Translations under genes and position numbers: made by a program
Notes under the pieces: generated by a model
The model's database searches: none
Seen by the model: the letters and a program-made list of their open reading frames with translations, nothing else
What the model was told of the DNA's origin: nothing
Assembly (NCBI RefSeq): GCF_002575655.3
Contig: NC_053039.3
Span: 378,487,633-378,551,632 of the forward strand
Reading direction: 5' to 3'
DNA: 64,000 bases
Origin: Aegilops tauschii subsp. strangulata
Lineage: Eukaryota; Streptophyta; Magnoliopsida; Poales; Poaceae
Shown: in pieces, positions 1-11,552 of the stretch
How the letters are laid out: every line of letters starts with the position of its first letter
Numbering within the stretch: the stretch's first letter is position 1

Positions 1-1785
1 GGTTAGGGAGGTGTGGTGGACGAACGGACTGCGTATTCGGATTCGTCTCGTCGTTTTGAGCAACTTTCATATAGAAAACATTTTCATCCGAGTTACGGTT
101 TAAAAGATATGAATTTTCAAAGTTTATTTGAATTTCTGGAATTATTTAATTAACAGAAAAATGAATTATGACGTCAGCATGAGGCAATGCTGACGTCAGC
201 AAGTCAACAGGTCGGCTGACCAGTCAAACCAGACAGGTGGGTCCAGTGGGACCCACATGTCAGCCTCTGTTAGTCTAATACTTAATTAAACTAATCTAAC
301 AGTATAATTAGAGGGATGGGCCCCACATGTCAGTGAGTGTTTAGCTAAACTAATTATTTTTATTTATAAAACATTTTCTTTTTCTTTATTTTTTTTAATT
401 TCTGCGGCGGGGCCCGCATGTCAGTGACTGGGCCTGCCCAGTCAGCAGTTGACTGGGTCAACCCAGTCAACTGGGGCCCGTGGGGGCCACTGGCAGTGAC
501 CCAGGGGTGGGGCCCGGCCGGCCACGTCGGCAGGGCACCGGAGAGGGGCTCCGGCGAGCTCCAACGCGGCGGCGATGCGCGGGTGAGCTCGGGTTTCGCC
601 CACGGTGGCCCATTTGGAGCGCGGTTAGGTCCTATGACGAGCTGACGCTCGCGCGCATCGGGCGCGGCAAGCGGCAGGTGCCGAGGTGGTCGGAAATGGC
701 ACCGGCGATGAGCCGAGGCGGCGACCAGAGCACGGCACTGACGGGAAAGACGCAGGGGGCATGCGGGAAAGAGCTAGTGGGTGCTACGGCTTCCTACGGA
801 GATGTTGAGCACGACGGCGTGCTCAAACGCCAGCTGCGTGAGCTGTGGCCGCAACGGCGAGGTGAGCGGCGGAGCAAGCTTTCGGCCGATGGCGGATCAG
901 CTGCTAGAGCTCGCAATCGAGCGCGTTGAGTGAGGGGAAGGAGAGAGATGCTCACAGGGGGGTCTGCAGAGGTGCTAAGCGGGCGCGGGGTGGTCCGGCG
1001 AGGCAGATCGATGAGGTGGACGACGACGGCCGTGGTTGGGGAAGAAGGCCGGCGGCGACATCTCGAGGCACTCCGGCTCAACCTAGCGCTTGCATACGGT
1101 GCGGAAGAGGACGGCGGTGCTCCTCGACATCCTCCCGAGCGCCGGGGAGGCTTGTGGCCACGAGCACGGTGACGGCACGGCGATGGCGTTCGGACGACAG
1201 AGGAGGGAAGAGAGCGAGCGAGGAGGAGGGGAATGGATGGGGACGCCAGGGGGATTGGAGAGGGGATCGAGGAGTCGAGGCGTGGCAGCCTTATCCTCTC
1301 GCGGGGTTCATCGCCGGCGAGGGGGGTCCGGCGGCGACCAGCCTCCTGTAGCGACGGGGTCGGGGGAACAGAGACCCGACCGGGGAGGGGGAGTGGGCCG
1401 GCTAGGGTGGGTCGACGGCCAGCTGGGCCGAGGCCCAGCGGGGAGGGGGGGTCTTTTCCCTTTTTCCTTTTTTTTTCTTTCTGGGATCTGTTTTCTGTTT
1501 TCCTTTTATTTGTTTATTTCCTTTTTTGTTTTATTTCAATTAAAAGTATTTAGACATTTTATAAAAATGTGATTTCTCCACCATAATTACCAGTGTATTA
1601 TTTAGAACCCACTGAACATTTTTGTTTGAATTTTTGAAAACTTTTATTTTCCACTTTTAAATTTAATTGAAGTTTGAACTAGGAGTTTGACAAGGGTGTG
1701 GTTCAAAATGTGATCTAGCCCTGTTTAGCAATATGATTAGCTTAATCACAGGGAGTTACTGTAGCATGATTCCCAGGGTGTTACA
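1..1785 (-). repeat. 3' LTR of element A (truncated by window start)
   Basis: This stretch repeats 9571-11354 almost exactly and ends GGGTGTTACA at 1785, directly next to the polypurine tract. It holds a GC-rich core (about 410-1450) flanked by AT-rich sequence. Several open frames in the GC-rich core (for example 418-929, 926-1572) occur identically in the other LTR and look like chance frames in high-GC DNA. Roughly the first 1.9 kb of this LTR lies outside the window. Confidence 0.92.
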
Positions 1786-1799
1786 AATCTCCTCCACTA
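1786..1799 (-). other. Polypurine tract of element A
   Basis: Read on the minus strand this is TAGTGGAGGAGATT, immediately before the 3' LTR start TGTAACACC. Such a purine run primes plus-strand DNA synthesis in LTR retrotransposons. Its position fixes both the orientation and the LTR boundary. Confidence 0.75.
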
Positions 1800-1820
1800 C
1801 AAGAAATCTCGTCCCGAGAT

Positions 1821-4800
1821 TTAGGAGGTAGAAGGAAACAGTGCGGGGTATTCTTCGCGCAGACGATCCTCTCGTTCCCAAGTGGCCTCATCTTCAGAAT
1901 GGTGCGACCACTGGACTTTGAGAAACTTGATCGCCTTCTGACGTGTGCGGCGTTCAGCTTGGTCGAGAATGCGGACCGGTTGCTCCTTATAGGAGAGGTC
2001 TTGCTGCAATTCGAGCACTTCGTGATCCACAGCTCGGATTGGATCCTTGAAGCAACGGCGGAGCTGTGACACATGGAACACATCGTGAACCTGAGAAAGG
2101 TTCGGCGGTAGCTCCAGTTGGTATGCCACTTTTCCACGCCTTTCGAGAATAGTGAATGGGCCAATATAGCGAGGAGCTAGTTTGCCCTTGATCCCGAAGC
2201 GGTGAGCACCTTTCATAGGTGTGACTCGAAGATAAGCCTTTTCGCCAAGTTGATAGACCATGTCTTTATGATGACGGTCATACTGAATCTTCTGACGTGA
2301 CTGAGCAGTCTTGAGATTCTCGCGAATAATGCGGACTTGTTCTTCGGCATCTTGGATAATATCCGGACCGAAGAGTGGACGTTCCCCAGTTTCTGACCAG
2401 TTCAGAGGGGTTCGGCACTTTCGTCCATATAACACTTCGAAGGGGGCCATCTTCAGACTAGCTTGATAGCTATTATTATAAGAAAACTCAGCATACGGGA
2501 GAGATTCCTCCCATTTCTTGCCAAAGGAAATAACGCAAGCTCGAAGCATGTCCTCGAGAACTTGATTGACGCGTTCAACTTGTCCTTGCGATTGAGGATG
2601 AAACGCAGTACTGAATGACAGATGAGTTCCCATTGCTTCTTGGAAACTTGCCCAGAATCTTGAAGTGAATAAGCTACCACGGTCTGAACTGATAACCAAT
2701 GGAATACCGTGGAGTGAAACAATCCTGGACATATAGAGCGTTGCCAACTGGTTAGCAGTGATCGTTTCTTTGACTGCCAGAAAATGTGCAACTTTGGAAA
2801 GTCGGTCAACGACGACAAGAATAGCATCATTACCTTTCTGTGATTTGGGAAATCCAGTGACGAAGTCCATTTCAACATGGTCCCATTTCCATTCAGGAAT
2901 AGAGATAGGTTGCAGAGTTCCAGCAGGCCTTTGATGTTCTGCTTTGATTCGACGGCAAACGTCACACTCAGCAACATAACGAGCAATGTCTTGCTTCATA
3001 TTAGACCACCAGAATCTTTGACGGATATCTTGGTACATCTTTGTACTACCCGGATGGATACTTAGAGGCGTATCATGAGCTTCTTTCATAACTTCCTGTG
3101 TCATATCCAGGTTTTTCTCTGTACATGGCACCACTAGGCGGCCCTTGAAGTATAGGGTGCCATCTTCAGAAATGGTGAAGAATGAGGGCTTTCCTTCTGC
3201 GAGGTAGCGCTTAATCTTGTAGGCTTCAGAGTCATACTTCTGTAGCCTTTTGATGCTGTCCTCGAGATCTGGTTTAGCAACTAGGGTATTGAGGGAACCC
3301 TGGGTAACAACGTGGAGGTTCACCTTGCCAAATTGTTTAGGAGGGGGAGCGAGTGCACCCGGAGGAACAATATGGAGGTTCAGCTTCCTGAATTCTTCAA
3401 CAAGCGAGGGCTGAACTTTATGAACCTGGAGGTGGTTGCAGTAAGACTTGCGGCTCAAGGCATCAGCCATTACATTAGCCTTGCCTGGCGTATAGGAAAT
3501 ACCCAAGTCAAAGTCTGCAACGAGCTCCATCCATCTCTGTTGACGGAGGTTCAGATCTGGTTGAGTAAACAGATACTTCAGACTTTGGTGGTCAGTGAAG
3601 ATCTCGCAACGATTACCGAGAAGGTAATGTCGCCACTGCTTCAGCGCATGAATGACGGCAGCAAGTTCGAGGTCATGAACTGGGTAGTTCTCTTCGTGAG
3701 GGCGCAATTGTCGAGAGGCATAAGCAATCACTTTGCGGTCTTGCATTAGGACACAGCCTAACCCTCGACGGGAAGCGTCGCAGTAAATGACGAAGTCCTT
3801 CTTAGTATCAGGTGGAGCTAGAACTGGGGCAGAAGTCAACTTGTCTTTGAGTGCTTGGAAACTTTCCTGACATTTGTCTGTCCATTGGAACTTGACGCCC
3901 TTATGTAACAGGTTAGTCAGAGGCCTGGCGATCTTGGAGAAGTTCTCGACGAATCGACGGCAATAGCTGGCGAGACCGAGAAAACTTCTGACTTGCTTAA
4001 CGTTCTTGGGAGGAGTCCAATCAAGAATAGCCTGAACTCGCTCGGGGTTGACGGCAATACCATCCTTAGAGATGACATGCCCCAGATAGGTTACTTCCGG
4101 TAGCCAAAATTCACATTTAGAGAACTTGGCATATAGTTGATGTTCTCGTAGTTTCTCCAGCACAAGTCGAAGATGTTCAGCATGTTCTTCTTCGTTCTTG
4201 GAAAATATCAGGATATCATCCAGATAAACCACGACGAACTTGTCGAGGTAATCCATGAATATGTAGTTCATCAGACGAGAGAAGGTGGCTGGAGCATTGG
4301 TTAAACCGAAAGACATGACGGTGTACTCGTATGAACCATAGCGAGTCACGAAGGCGGTCTTTGGGATATCCTCTTCGCGAACACGGATCTGGTGGTAGCC
4401 CAACCTCAAGTCGAGCTTAGAGAACACTGACGAACCCGCCAGATCATACAGATCATTGATCCGAGGAAGAGGGTATTTATTCTGAATGGTAGCTTGGTTT
4501 ATAGGACGGTAGTCTTGAACTAACCGGTTTGTCCCATCCTTCTTCTTAACAAAGAGAGAAGGTGCTCCCCAAGGAGAGCAACTTGGGCGAATGAATCCTT
4601 TGCGAAGAGACTTGTCGATTTCCTCCTTAAGCTCAAGGAGTTCATGCAGCGGCATTTTGTAGGGTCGCTTGGCTATAGGAGTGGTGCCTGGTTTCAAGTC
4701 GATGATGAATTCGACAGCTCTAGCAGGGGGAATCCCCGGAAGTTCTTCAGGAAAGACGTCGAGGAATTCACGCACGACGGGAATGTTTTCAATGCCCTCG

Positions 4801-6296
4801 AGTGGTGCAGCGTTCAATGCATTCAATGCATAGAGCCTTGCCTCGGCATTTTGCACCAGATGGGCTTGGTAAGTAACTATCTCATCTGAAGGGTGTAGCA
4901 GATGGACGGTCTTAGTGGTGCAAACGATTGAAGCAGTATGCGCTTTTAACCAATTCATTCCCAGAATGAGATCAATGCTACAGGACTTCAGTACGATGGG
5001 AGAGACAAGAAATTCCAGTCCTTCAATTTCAACAGTAACATCGCGACTAACCATAGAGGTTTGACATTGGCCCGCTGGGGTGTGTACCACTAGCGGAGTG
5101 TTTATCTCTTCGTGATGAATGCCATGCAGGAATGCAAATTCTGCTGAAATGAATGAATGGGATGCTCCTGTATCAAATAAAACGGATGCTGGTACTGAAT
5201 TTACGAGGAGTGTACCCATCACAGTAGCAGGCTGGTCTTGAGCTTCGCTGAGATCAACGTGGTTGGCATGAGCGCGACCATGAGACTTAGCATTGCTGTT
5301 GCGGGGCTGGTTGTTACCACGGCCAGCTGCTGCAAGGGCCAGTTGATTCTGGTTCTGATAGCAGTTCCTGGCAAAGTGACCCGGTTGACCACACTTGAAG
5401 CACAGACCATTATCGGGAGTGGGAACAGGAGCCCCAGGTGGGGGAGCTGGTAGCTTTGACTGCTTAGATGGTGGAGGAGGCAGACGCGGTGCAGCATAAG
5501 ATTTCCTGGGAGCAGGTGCATTTGGACGATACATGCTGCTCGGGATCCATATCTTACGCTTCTGTGAGGGTGAGCCCGAAGATGAGCCCGTGTCACGGTT
5601 GCGCCTCTGAGAGCTCTGGTATTCCTGCAGACCAGTCTCGACATTGATGGCCTTATTCACCAAGGTGGCGAAATCGGCGAAGTCATGCACTAGAAGTGCG
5701 AGCTTGATGTCAGCTTGAAGGCCATCACGGAACTTCTCCTGTCTGCGTGCATCAGTTGCAATGTCTTCTTCAGCATAGCGGGACAAGTCCAGAAACTCCC
5801 GCTGATAAGCTTCAACAGTTTTGTTGCCTTGGGTGAGGTTGCGGAACTCACGCTTCTTCCGGTCCATGACTCCCTGAGGAATGAAGCGGGCACGGAAAGC
5901 AGCTTGGAAGTCTGGCCAGGTGATGATTGTTCCAGCTGGCAGAGTACGCCTGTGGCTGTCCCACCATTGAGCTGCGGGTCCCTTCAAGAAGAAGGAAGCA
6001 AAATTGACATAGCTGGCAGGGGCTACATCAGCAGACTCCATCTCATAGGTGATGTCACGGAGCCAGTCATCAGCATCCAGAGGCTGAGTTGAGCAGCGGT
6101 AAATGGTTGGGTTGAGGCGTATGAAATCTTGAAGAGTCACTTGGGCTGGCTGCTGGTTCATATTGGGGCGAGGAAACTGAGCCATCATATTTTCCATGAA
6201 TTGGCGGTTCAGTTCGAACTGTTGGATCATACCAGCCATGTACTCAGGTGGTGGTGGGGCATCGCCACCGCGACCACGACCACCTGGTCTAACCAT
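1821..6296 (-). CDS. Gag-Pol polyprotein of element A, intact chromovirus type
   Basis: One uninterrupted frame codes for capsid and replication proteins of a Gypsy element. The open frame extends to 6356 (1511 codons). I prefer the Met at 6296 (residue 21), because [11 protein letters not shown] looks like a natural start and the 20 upstream residues do not resemble Gag. Positions counted from 6356: gag core about 90-245; CCHC zinc knuckle [14 protein letters not shown] 319-332; aspartic protease DTGAS 395-399; reverse transcriptase about 565-760 with YLDD at 711-714; RNase H about 855-970 (D860, E897, D922, D965); integrase zinc finger H1094/H1101/C1131/C1134; integrase triad D1164, D1225, E1261; chromodomain-like tail about 1450-1505. 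All catalytic residues are present and there is no stop or frameshift, which fits the near-identical LTRs. It could still be epigenetically silent. Confidence 0.93.
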   Translation of the reverse strand: MVRPGGRGRGGDAPPPPEYMAGMIQQFELNRQFMENMMAQFPRPNMNQQPAQVTLQDFIRLNPTIYRCSTQPLDADDWLRDITYEMESADVAPASYVNFASFFLKGPAAQWWDSHRRTLPAGTIITWPDFQAAFRARFIPQGVMDRKKREFRNLTQGNKTVEAYQREFLDLSRYAEEDIATDARRQEKFRDGLQADIKLALLVHDFADFATLVNKAINVETGLQEYQSSQRRNRDTGSSSGSPSQKRKIWIPSSMYRPNAPAPRKSYAAPRLPPPPSKQSKLPAPPPGAPVPTPDNGLCFKCGQPGHFARNCYQNQNQLALAAAGRGNNQPRNSNAKSHGRAHANHVDLSEAQDQPATVMGTLLVNSVPASVLFDTGASHSFISAEFAFLHGIHHEEINTPLVVHTPAGQCQTSMVSRDVTVEIEGLEFLVSPIVLKSCSIDLILGMNWLKAHTASIVCTTKTVHLLHPSDEIVTYQAHLVQNAEARLYALNALNAAPLEGIENIPVVREFLDVFPEELPGIPPARAVEFIIDLKPGTTPIAKRPYKMPLHELLELKEEIDKSLRKGFIRPSCSPWGAPSLFVKKKDGTNRLVQDYRPINQATIQNKYPLPRINDLYDLAGSSVFSKLDLRLGYHQIRVREEDIPKTAFVTRYGSYEYTVMSFGLTNAPATFSRLMNYIFMDYLDKFVVVYLDDILIFSKNEEEHAEHLRLVLEKLREHQLYAKFSKCEFWLPEVTYLGHVISKDGIAVNPERVQAILDWTPPKNVKQVRSFLGLASYCRRFVENFSKIARPLTNLLHKGVKFQWTDKCQESFQALKDKLTSAPVLAPPDTKKDFVIYCDASRRGLGCVLMQDRKVIAYASRQLRPHEENYPVHDLELAAVIHALKQWRHYLLGNRCEIFTDHQSLKYLFTQPDLNLRQQRWMELVADFDLGISYTPGKANVMADALSRKSYCNHLQVHKVQPSLVEEFRKLNLHIVPPGALAPPPKQFGKVNLHVVTQGSLNTLVAKPDLEDSIKRLQKYDSEAYKIKRYLAEGKPSFFTISEDGTLYFKGRLVVPCTEKNLDMTQEVMKEAHDTPLSIHPGSTKMYQDIRQRFWWSNMKQDIARYVAECDVCRRIKAEHQRPAGTLQPISIPEWKWDHVEMDFVTGFPKSQKGNDAILVVVDRLSKVAHFLAVKETITANQLATLYMSRIVSLHGIPLVISSDRGSLFTSRFWASFQEAMGTHLSFSTAFHPQSQGQVERVNQVLEDMLRACVISFGKKWEESLPYAEFSYNNSYQASLKMAPFEVLYGRKCRTPLNWSETGERPLFGPDIIQDAEEQVRIIRENLKTAQSRQKIQYDRHHKDMVYQLGEKAYLRVTPMKGAHRFGIKGKLAPRYIGPFTILERRGKVAYQLELPPNLSQVHDVFHVSQLRRCFKDPIRAVDHEVLELQQDLSYKEQPVRILDQAERRTRQKAIKFLKVQWSHHSEDEATWEREDRLREEYPALFPSTS

Positions 6297-6533
6297 CCTG
6301 CTAATATATAACAGGGGTAGTTCAGCATTGAGAAAATTGGCAATGACAAGAATCATTCATAATGAAACATGCATAATGAATGGAGCACGGTAGCTACTAC
6401 ATAGTAGTCGGCATAACTTACAAAACGGGCCATGCATAGAGTTCAGTACATAGAGTTCAGTACATAGACTAAAACATCATAGGCGGCACACAGGCTCACG
6501 GCGAATGCCTTTAACACTACAAACAAGCCTACA
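6297..6533 (-). other. Spacer between extra ORF and gag of element A
   Basis: About 240 bp separate the end of the 262-codon ORF (6534) from the preferred gag Met (6296). On the minus strand the bases before that Met read TTATATATTAGCAG, an acceptor-like AG next to the start codon. No coding frame was recognised. It could be the end of an intron or a leader for gag translation. Confidence 0.4.
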
Positions 6534-7292
6534 TCAGTCCCAAGAGGTACTGTGGAGGTAATCGTAGCCCGACAGCTGGTAGTGAGGCAACGGATAGCCC
6601 TCGACGTCAGCAGACTGGGGGCCGCGGATACTCAAGTGTAGAGCCCGGTGCTCAGGTGGCAGAAAAGGTCCAAGTGCGGGAGAGTAGCCTCCCACCTCTG
6701 GCCAACCAACACCGTGGGGCATCACGGTCCTGGCTGGGTAGATCGCAGTACGCGGTACCTGTCCAGACCGGACAAAGGGGTGCAGCAGCGTCAGAGCACG
6801 GTAAAGGTGCTGACGGGTGGTGTACATCTCGTGGCGAAGAGCTCGGTTAGCTCGATCCAGCCCATCAGCATGCAGAACCAGGTGCTGATGGTAGAAGGGC
6901 TCCCGGGTGACAGTGGAGTAGGCAGCAGTATAGTATCCCTCCGCACCAACATCAGAGGCGATAGCAATGTGCCTGAAAGGGGAGGTGTCCAACTCCCGAT
7001 ACTCTCCACGAAGCCGTGTCAGAGCAGCATAGGCTGCATCGTGGACAGCCATATCGATGGTCACACCAACACCATGTGCGGTGTGCAGCACAGTAGTGGA
7101 GTCATACTCCCGAGAGTAGAGGTGGACGATGGCACGGTACTGCTCCTGGTTAAAGTCCTGGTACTCCTCGTAGACGGTGTACTCAGGGTGCCAGCGATAA
7201 CCCAGATAGGTCATCATCTCAGCTAACACCGCAGGTGATCCCGAGGCACCAATGGCCATCGTGTGGCGAACAACCTGCCTCGTGGGTTCCAT
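6534..7292 (-). CDS. Extra ORF upstream of gag in element A, unknown function
   Basis: An intact frame of about 252 codons lies between the primer-binding site and gag, on the same strand as gag-pol. The open frame reaches 7322 (262 codons), but the Met at 7292 (MEPTRQVVRHTMAIG) is preferred because the ten residues before it look like leader. Directly before this ATG the minus strand reads CTTTGCTTTCAG, a good splice-acceptor shape. I see no signal peptide, transmembrane segment, zinc finger or catalytic motif. The protein is rich in Tyr, His and Arg and looks globular, with the C terminus near LSGYDYLHSTSWD. It has no stop codons in an element whose gag-pol is also intact, which suggests selection or very recent copying. 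I do not recognise the family. Possible roles are a second structural protein or a regulator of transposition. Confidence 0.6.
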   Translation of the reverse strand: MEPTRQVVRHTMAIGASGSPAVLAEMMTYLGYRWHPEYTVYEEYQDFNQEQYRAIVHLYSREYDSTTVLHTAHGVGVTIDMAVHDAAYAALTRLRGEYRELDTSPFRHIAIASDVGAEGYYTAAYSTVTREPFYHQHLVLHADGLDRANRALRHEMYTTRQHLYRALTLLHPFVRSGQVPRTAIYPARTVMPHGVGWPEVGGYSPALGPFLPPEHRALHLSIRGPQSADVEGYPLPHYQLSGYDYLHSTSWD

Positions 7293-7322
7293 CTGAAAGC
7301 AAAGACGTTTCAAAGGAGTCAA

Positions 7323-7611
7323 ATGACAGTGTGTGAATTGGTCAAAATACTATTCTAAGAAACAACTAAGGCTTATCCATCTTTGGGGTGAACGCGGTCA
7401 CGGGATCCTAGTGTTAGAGTTAGTAAATTCGTTTAACCCGAGTAGAAGAGAGTTCAGAGTCCCAGAGTAAAGGTCGAGGAGTAAAAGATCCTAGTACCAC
7501 CCAATGGCGACGTGGGCCCGTAAGCCACACAGCCATGTTAGTAAAACAATTTTCACTGACTACACTCGACTTCGGCCAAGGAGTGTGGAAGGGGGATTCC
7601 TACAGGCAGTT
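7323..7611 (-). other. Leader of element A between PBS and extra ORF
   Basis: Noncoding leader. It contains no recognisable ORF. The end nearest the ORF carries the CTTTGCTTTCAG acceptor-like motif. A spliced transcript with a donor in the leader or in U5 is possible, but no donor could be assigned. Confidence 0.45.
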
Positions 7612-7625
7612 GGCTCTGATACCAA
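7612..7625 (-). other. Primer-binding site of element A (initiator tRNA-Met type)
   Basis: The minus strand reads TTGGTATCAGAGCC two bases after the 5' LTR end. TGGTATCAGAGC is the usual site complementary to the 3' end of plant initiator tRNA-Met, which primes minus-strand DNA synthesis. It fixes the LTR boundary at 7628 and the element orientation. Confidence 0.9.
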
Positions 7626-7627
7626 CT

Positions 7628-10600
7628 TGTGACGCCCCCGATTTGACCGTACACTAATCATGCACGCAAATGTGTACGATCACGATCAGGGACTCACGGG
7701 AAGATATCACAACACAACTCTAAAACATAAATAAGTCATACAAGCATCATAATACAAGCCAGGGGCCTCGAGGGCTCGAATACAAGTGCTCGATCATAGA
7801 AGGGTCAGCGGAAGCAACAATATCTGAGTACAGACATAAGTTAAACAAGTTTTGCCTTAAGAAGGCTAGCACAAAAGTAGCAACGATCGAAGAGGCAAGG
7901 CCTCCTGCCTGGGACCTCCTAACTACTCCTGGTCGTCGTCAGCGGCCTGCACGTAGTAGTAGGCACCTCCAGTGTCGTGGATGTCGTCGTCGACGGTGGC
8001 GTCTGGCTCCTGGGCTCCAGCATCTGGTTGCGACAACCAGATAGAAAGGAAAAAGGGGGAAAAGAGGGAGAGAAGCAACCGTGAGTACTCATCCAAAGTA
8101 CTCGCAAGCAAGGAGCTATACTACATATGCATGGGTATATGTGTAAAGGGGCATATCAGTGGACTGAACTGCAGAATGCCAGAATAAGAGGGGGATAGCT
8201 AGTCCTGTCGAAGACTACGCTTCTGGACATCTCCATCTGGCAGCATATAGAAGAGAGTAGATTGAAGTCCTCCAAGTAGCATCGCATAGCATAATCCTAC
8301 CCGGCAATCCCCTCCTCGTCGCCCTGTTAGAGAGCGATCACCGGGTTGTATCTGGCACTTGGAAGGGTGTATTTTATTCGGTATCCAGTTCTAGTTGTCA
8401 TAAGCTCAAGGTACAACTCCGGGTCGTCCTTTTACCGAGGGACACGGCTATTCGAATAGATAAACTTCCCTGCAGGGGTGCACCACATAACCCAACACGC
8501 TCGATCCCAATTGGCCGGACACACTTTTCTGGGTCATGCCCGGCCTCGTAAGATCAACACGTCGCAGCCCCACCTAAGCACAACAGAGCGGTCAGCACGC
8601 CGGTCTAAACCTATGCGCGCAGGGGTCTGGGCCCATCGCCCTATGCACACCTGCACGTTGCGAACGCGGCCGCGAGCAGACCTAGCAACCCACACGATCA
8701 CGGCGGTTACGTCAAAGCGGTCCAACACGGCGCGCGCCACTCAGTCGCTGACGTCAAAAGAGCTTCGGCTGATACCACGATGTCGGGATACCCATAACTA
8801 CTCCCACGTAGATGGTTAGTGCGTATAGACCAAATGGCCAGACTCAGATCAAATACCAAGATCTCGTTAAGCGTGTTAAGTATCCGCGAACGCCGACCAG
8901 GGACAGGCCCACCTCTTACCTAGGCGGTCTCAACCTGCCCTGTCGCTCCGCCACAAAGATCCACTTGCGGGTACTCCTACGAGCCGACCCGACTTTAGTC
9001 ATCACATGTGTCATGTATATAGTATATAAGTATGTACCCGCGATCACCACCCAGGTGATCACGGCCCGATAGTGTAGCACAGCAGACGGACAAGAATGTA
9101 GGGCCACTGATGGAAATCTAGCATCCTAGACTAAGCAGTAGGATAGCAGGTAAGGGGAACAACTGTAGTAGCAAGGATAGGCTATGCATCAGAATAGGAT
9201 ATCGAAAAGCAGTAACATGCTACATTACTCTAATGCAAGCAGTATAGAGGAGAGTAGGCGATATCTGGTGATCAAGGGGGGGGGGGCTTGCCTGGTTGCT
9301 CTGGCAAGTAGGAGGGGTCGTCGACTCCGTAGTCGAACTGGGCAGCAGCAGTGTCGGTCTCGTAGTCTACCGGAGAGAAGAGGGGGAAGAAACAGTAAAT
9401 ACAATGCAAACATAAGCATGACGATGCGTGACATGACAGTGAGCGGTGCTAGGGGTGCCCTAACGCGACAGTAGGTGGTACCGGTGAAGGGGGGGAACAT
9501 CCGGGAGGTAATCCCGATGTTTCACGTTTTCGGACAAACGGACCGGAGGGGGAAAGTTGCTAGTTCGATAGGTTAGGGAGGTGTGGTGGACGAACGGACT
9601 GCGTATTCGGATTCGTCTCGTCGTTTTGAGCAACTTTCATATAGAAAACATTTTCATCCGAGTTACGGTTTAAAAGATATGAATTTTCAAAGTTTATTTG
9701 AATTTCTGGAATTATTTAATTAACAGAAAAATGAATTATGACGTCAGCATGAGGCAATGCTGACGTCAGCAAGTCAACAGGTCGGCTGACCAGTCAAACC
9801 AGACAGGTGGGTCCAGTGGGACCCACATGTCAGCCTCTGTTAGTCTAATACTTAATTAAACTAATCTAACAGTATAATTAGAGGGATGGGCCCCACATGT
9901 CAGTGAGTGTTTAGCTAAACTAATTATTTTTATTTATAAAACATTTTCTTTTTCTTTATTTTTTTTAATTTCTGCGGCGGGGCCCGCATGTTAGTGACTG
10001 GGCCTGCCCAGTCAGCAGTTGACTGGGTCAACCCAGTCAACTGGGGCCCGTGGGGGCCACTGGCAGTGACCCAGGGGTGGGGCCCGGCCGGCCACGTCGG
10101 CAGGGCACCGGAGAGGGGCTCCGGCGAGCTCCAACGCGGCGGCGATGCGCGGGTGAGCTCGGGTTTCGCCCACGGTGGCCCATTTGGAGCGCGGTTAGGT
10201 CCTATGACGAGCTGACGCTCGCGCGCATCGGGCGCGGCAAGCGGCAGGTGCCGAGGTGGTCGGAAATGGCACCGGCGATGAGCCGAGGCGGCGACCAGAG
10301 CACGGCACTGACGGGAAAGACGCAGGGGCATGCGGGAAAGAGCTAGTGGGTGCTACGGCTTCCTACGGAGATGTTGAGCACGACGGCGTGCTCAAACGCC
10401 AGCTGCGTGAGCTGTGGCCGCAACGGCGAGGTGAGCGGCGGAGCAAGCTTTCGGCCGATGGCGGATCAGCTGCTAGAGCTCGCAATCGAGCGCGTTGAGT
10501 GAGGGGAAGGAGAGAGATGCTCACAGGGGGGTCTGCAGAGGTGCTAAGTGGGCGCAGGGTGGTCCGGCGAGGCAGATCGATGAGGTGGACGACGACGGCC

Positions 10601-11354
10601 GTGGTTGGGGAAGAAGGCCGGCGGCGACGTCTCGAGGCACTCCGGCTCAACCTAGCGCTTGCATACGGTGCAGAAGAGGACGGCGGTGCTCCTCGACATC
10701 CTCCCGAGCGCCGGGGAGGCTTGTGGCCACGAGCACGGTGACGGCACGGCGATGGCGTTCGGACGACAGAGGAGGGAAGAGAGCGAGCGAGGAGGAGGGG
10801 AATGGATGGCGACGCCAGGGGGATTGGAGAGGGGATCGAGGAGTCGAGGCGTGGCAGCCTTATCCTCTCGCGGGGTTCATCGCCGGCGAGGGGGGTCCGG
10901 CGGCGACCAGCCTCCTGTAGCGACGGGGTCGGGGGAACAGAGACCCGACCGGGGAGGGGGAGTGGGCCGGCTAGGGTGGGTCGACGGCCAGCTGGGCCGA
11001 GGCCCAGCGGGGAGGGGGGGTCTTTTCCCTTTTTCCTTTTTTTTTCTTTCTGGGATCTGTTTTCTGTTTTCCTTTTATTTGTTTATTTCCTTTTTTGTTT
11101 TATTTCAATTAAAAGTATTTAGACATTTTATAAAAATGTGATTTCTCCACCATAATTACCAGTGTATTATTTAGAACCCACTGAACATTTTTGTTTGAAT
11201 TTTTGAAAACTTTTATTTTCCACTTTTAAATTTAATTGAAGTTTGAACTAGGAGTTTGACAAGGGTGTGGTTCAAAATGTGATCTAGCCCTGTTTAGCAA
11301 TATGATTAGCTTAATCACAGGGAGTTACTGTAGCATGATTCCCAGGGTGTTACA
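7628..11354 (-). repeat. 5' LTR of element A (complete, 3727 bp)
   Basis: It runs from TGTGACGCCC on the plus strand to GGTGTTACA, giving a minus-strand LTR with TG..CA ends. The part 9571-11354 matches 1-1785. The rest (7628-9570) is seen only here. A minus-strand TATA-like run sits near 9015-9030 and could be the U3 promoter, which would give a long U3. A poly-G run of about ten bases is at 9279-9288. Confidence 0.92.
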
Positions 11355-11552
11355 AGATCCTCTTCTTTTTTTTACACTCGGCCTGGGCAGACCACGTCGA
11401 GTGGAAACAGGACCAGTGGGGGCACGCTAAGTGCACCCGCTGGGTGTAGTCCCCGAGACCGTGGTTGACTGCGGGTAGCGGACTACGGTCTGAAAACAAA
11501 CTAATCTTTATCAGCTATTTCCATCTGTCGATTGACTATCTCTTGCTTACAG
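11355..11552 (+). other. Piece of element B right of element A, probable intron of the antisense gene
   Basis: No coding frame was recognised. It ends in TCTCTTGCTTACAG, a splice acceptor for the exon starting at 11553. Upstream exons of the antisense gene should lie beyond element A, outside the window. Confidence 0.4.

Larger units (their letters stand above)
1..11354 (-). mobile_element. Element A: young Tekay/Del-like Gypsy LTR retrotransposon (left LTR cut by window edge)
   Basis: The order on the minus strand is 5' LTR (7628-11354), primer-binding site, extra ORF, gag-pol, polypurine tract, 3' LTR (1-1785, partial). Positions 1-1785 align with 9571-11354 with about 6 substitutions and one 1-bp indel by eye, so the insertion is very recent. 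Both LTR copies have TG..CA ends. The right flank is AGATC at 11355; the matching target-site copy should lie left of the window. A chromodomain-like C terminus and PR-RT-RH-INT order place it among chromoviruses, most like Tekay/Del. It is inserted in the 3' part of the older Tat element B. The family name was not determined. Confidence 0.9.

Noticed and set aside
418..1572. Several plus-strand and minus-strand frames of 75-160 codons in the left LTR, repeated at 9988-11141
   Set aside because: They overlap each other in different frames in GC-rich LTR DNA, appear identically in both LTRs and contain no domain.
3312..5893. Frames such as 3312-3749, 4644-4889, 5219-5644 and 5715-6092
   Set aside because: They are shadows of the intact gag-pol frame on the minus strand.
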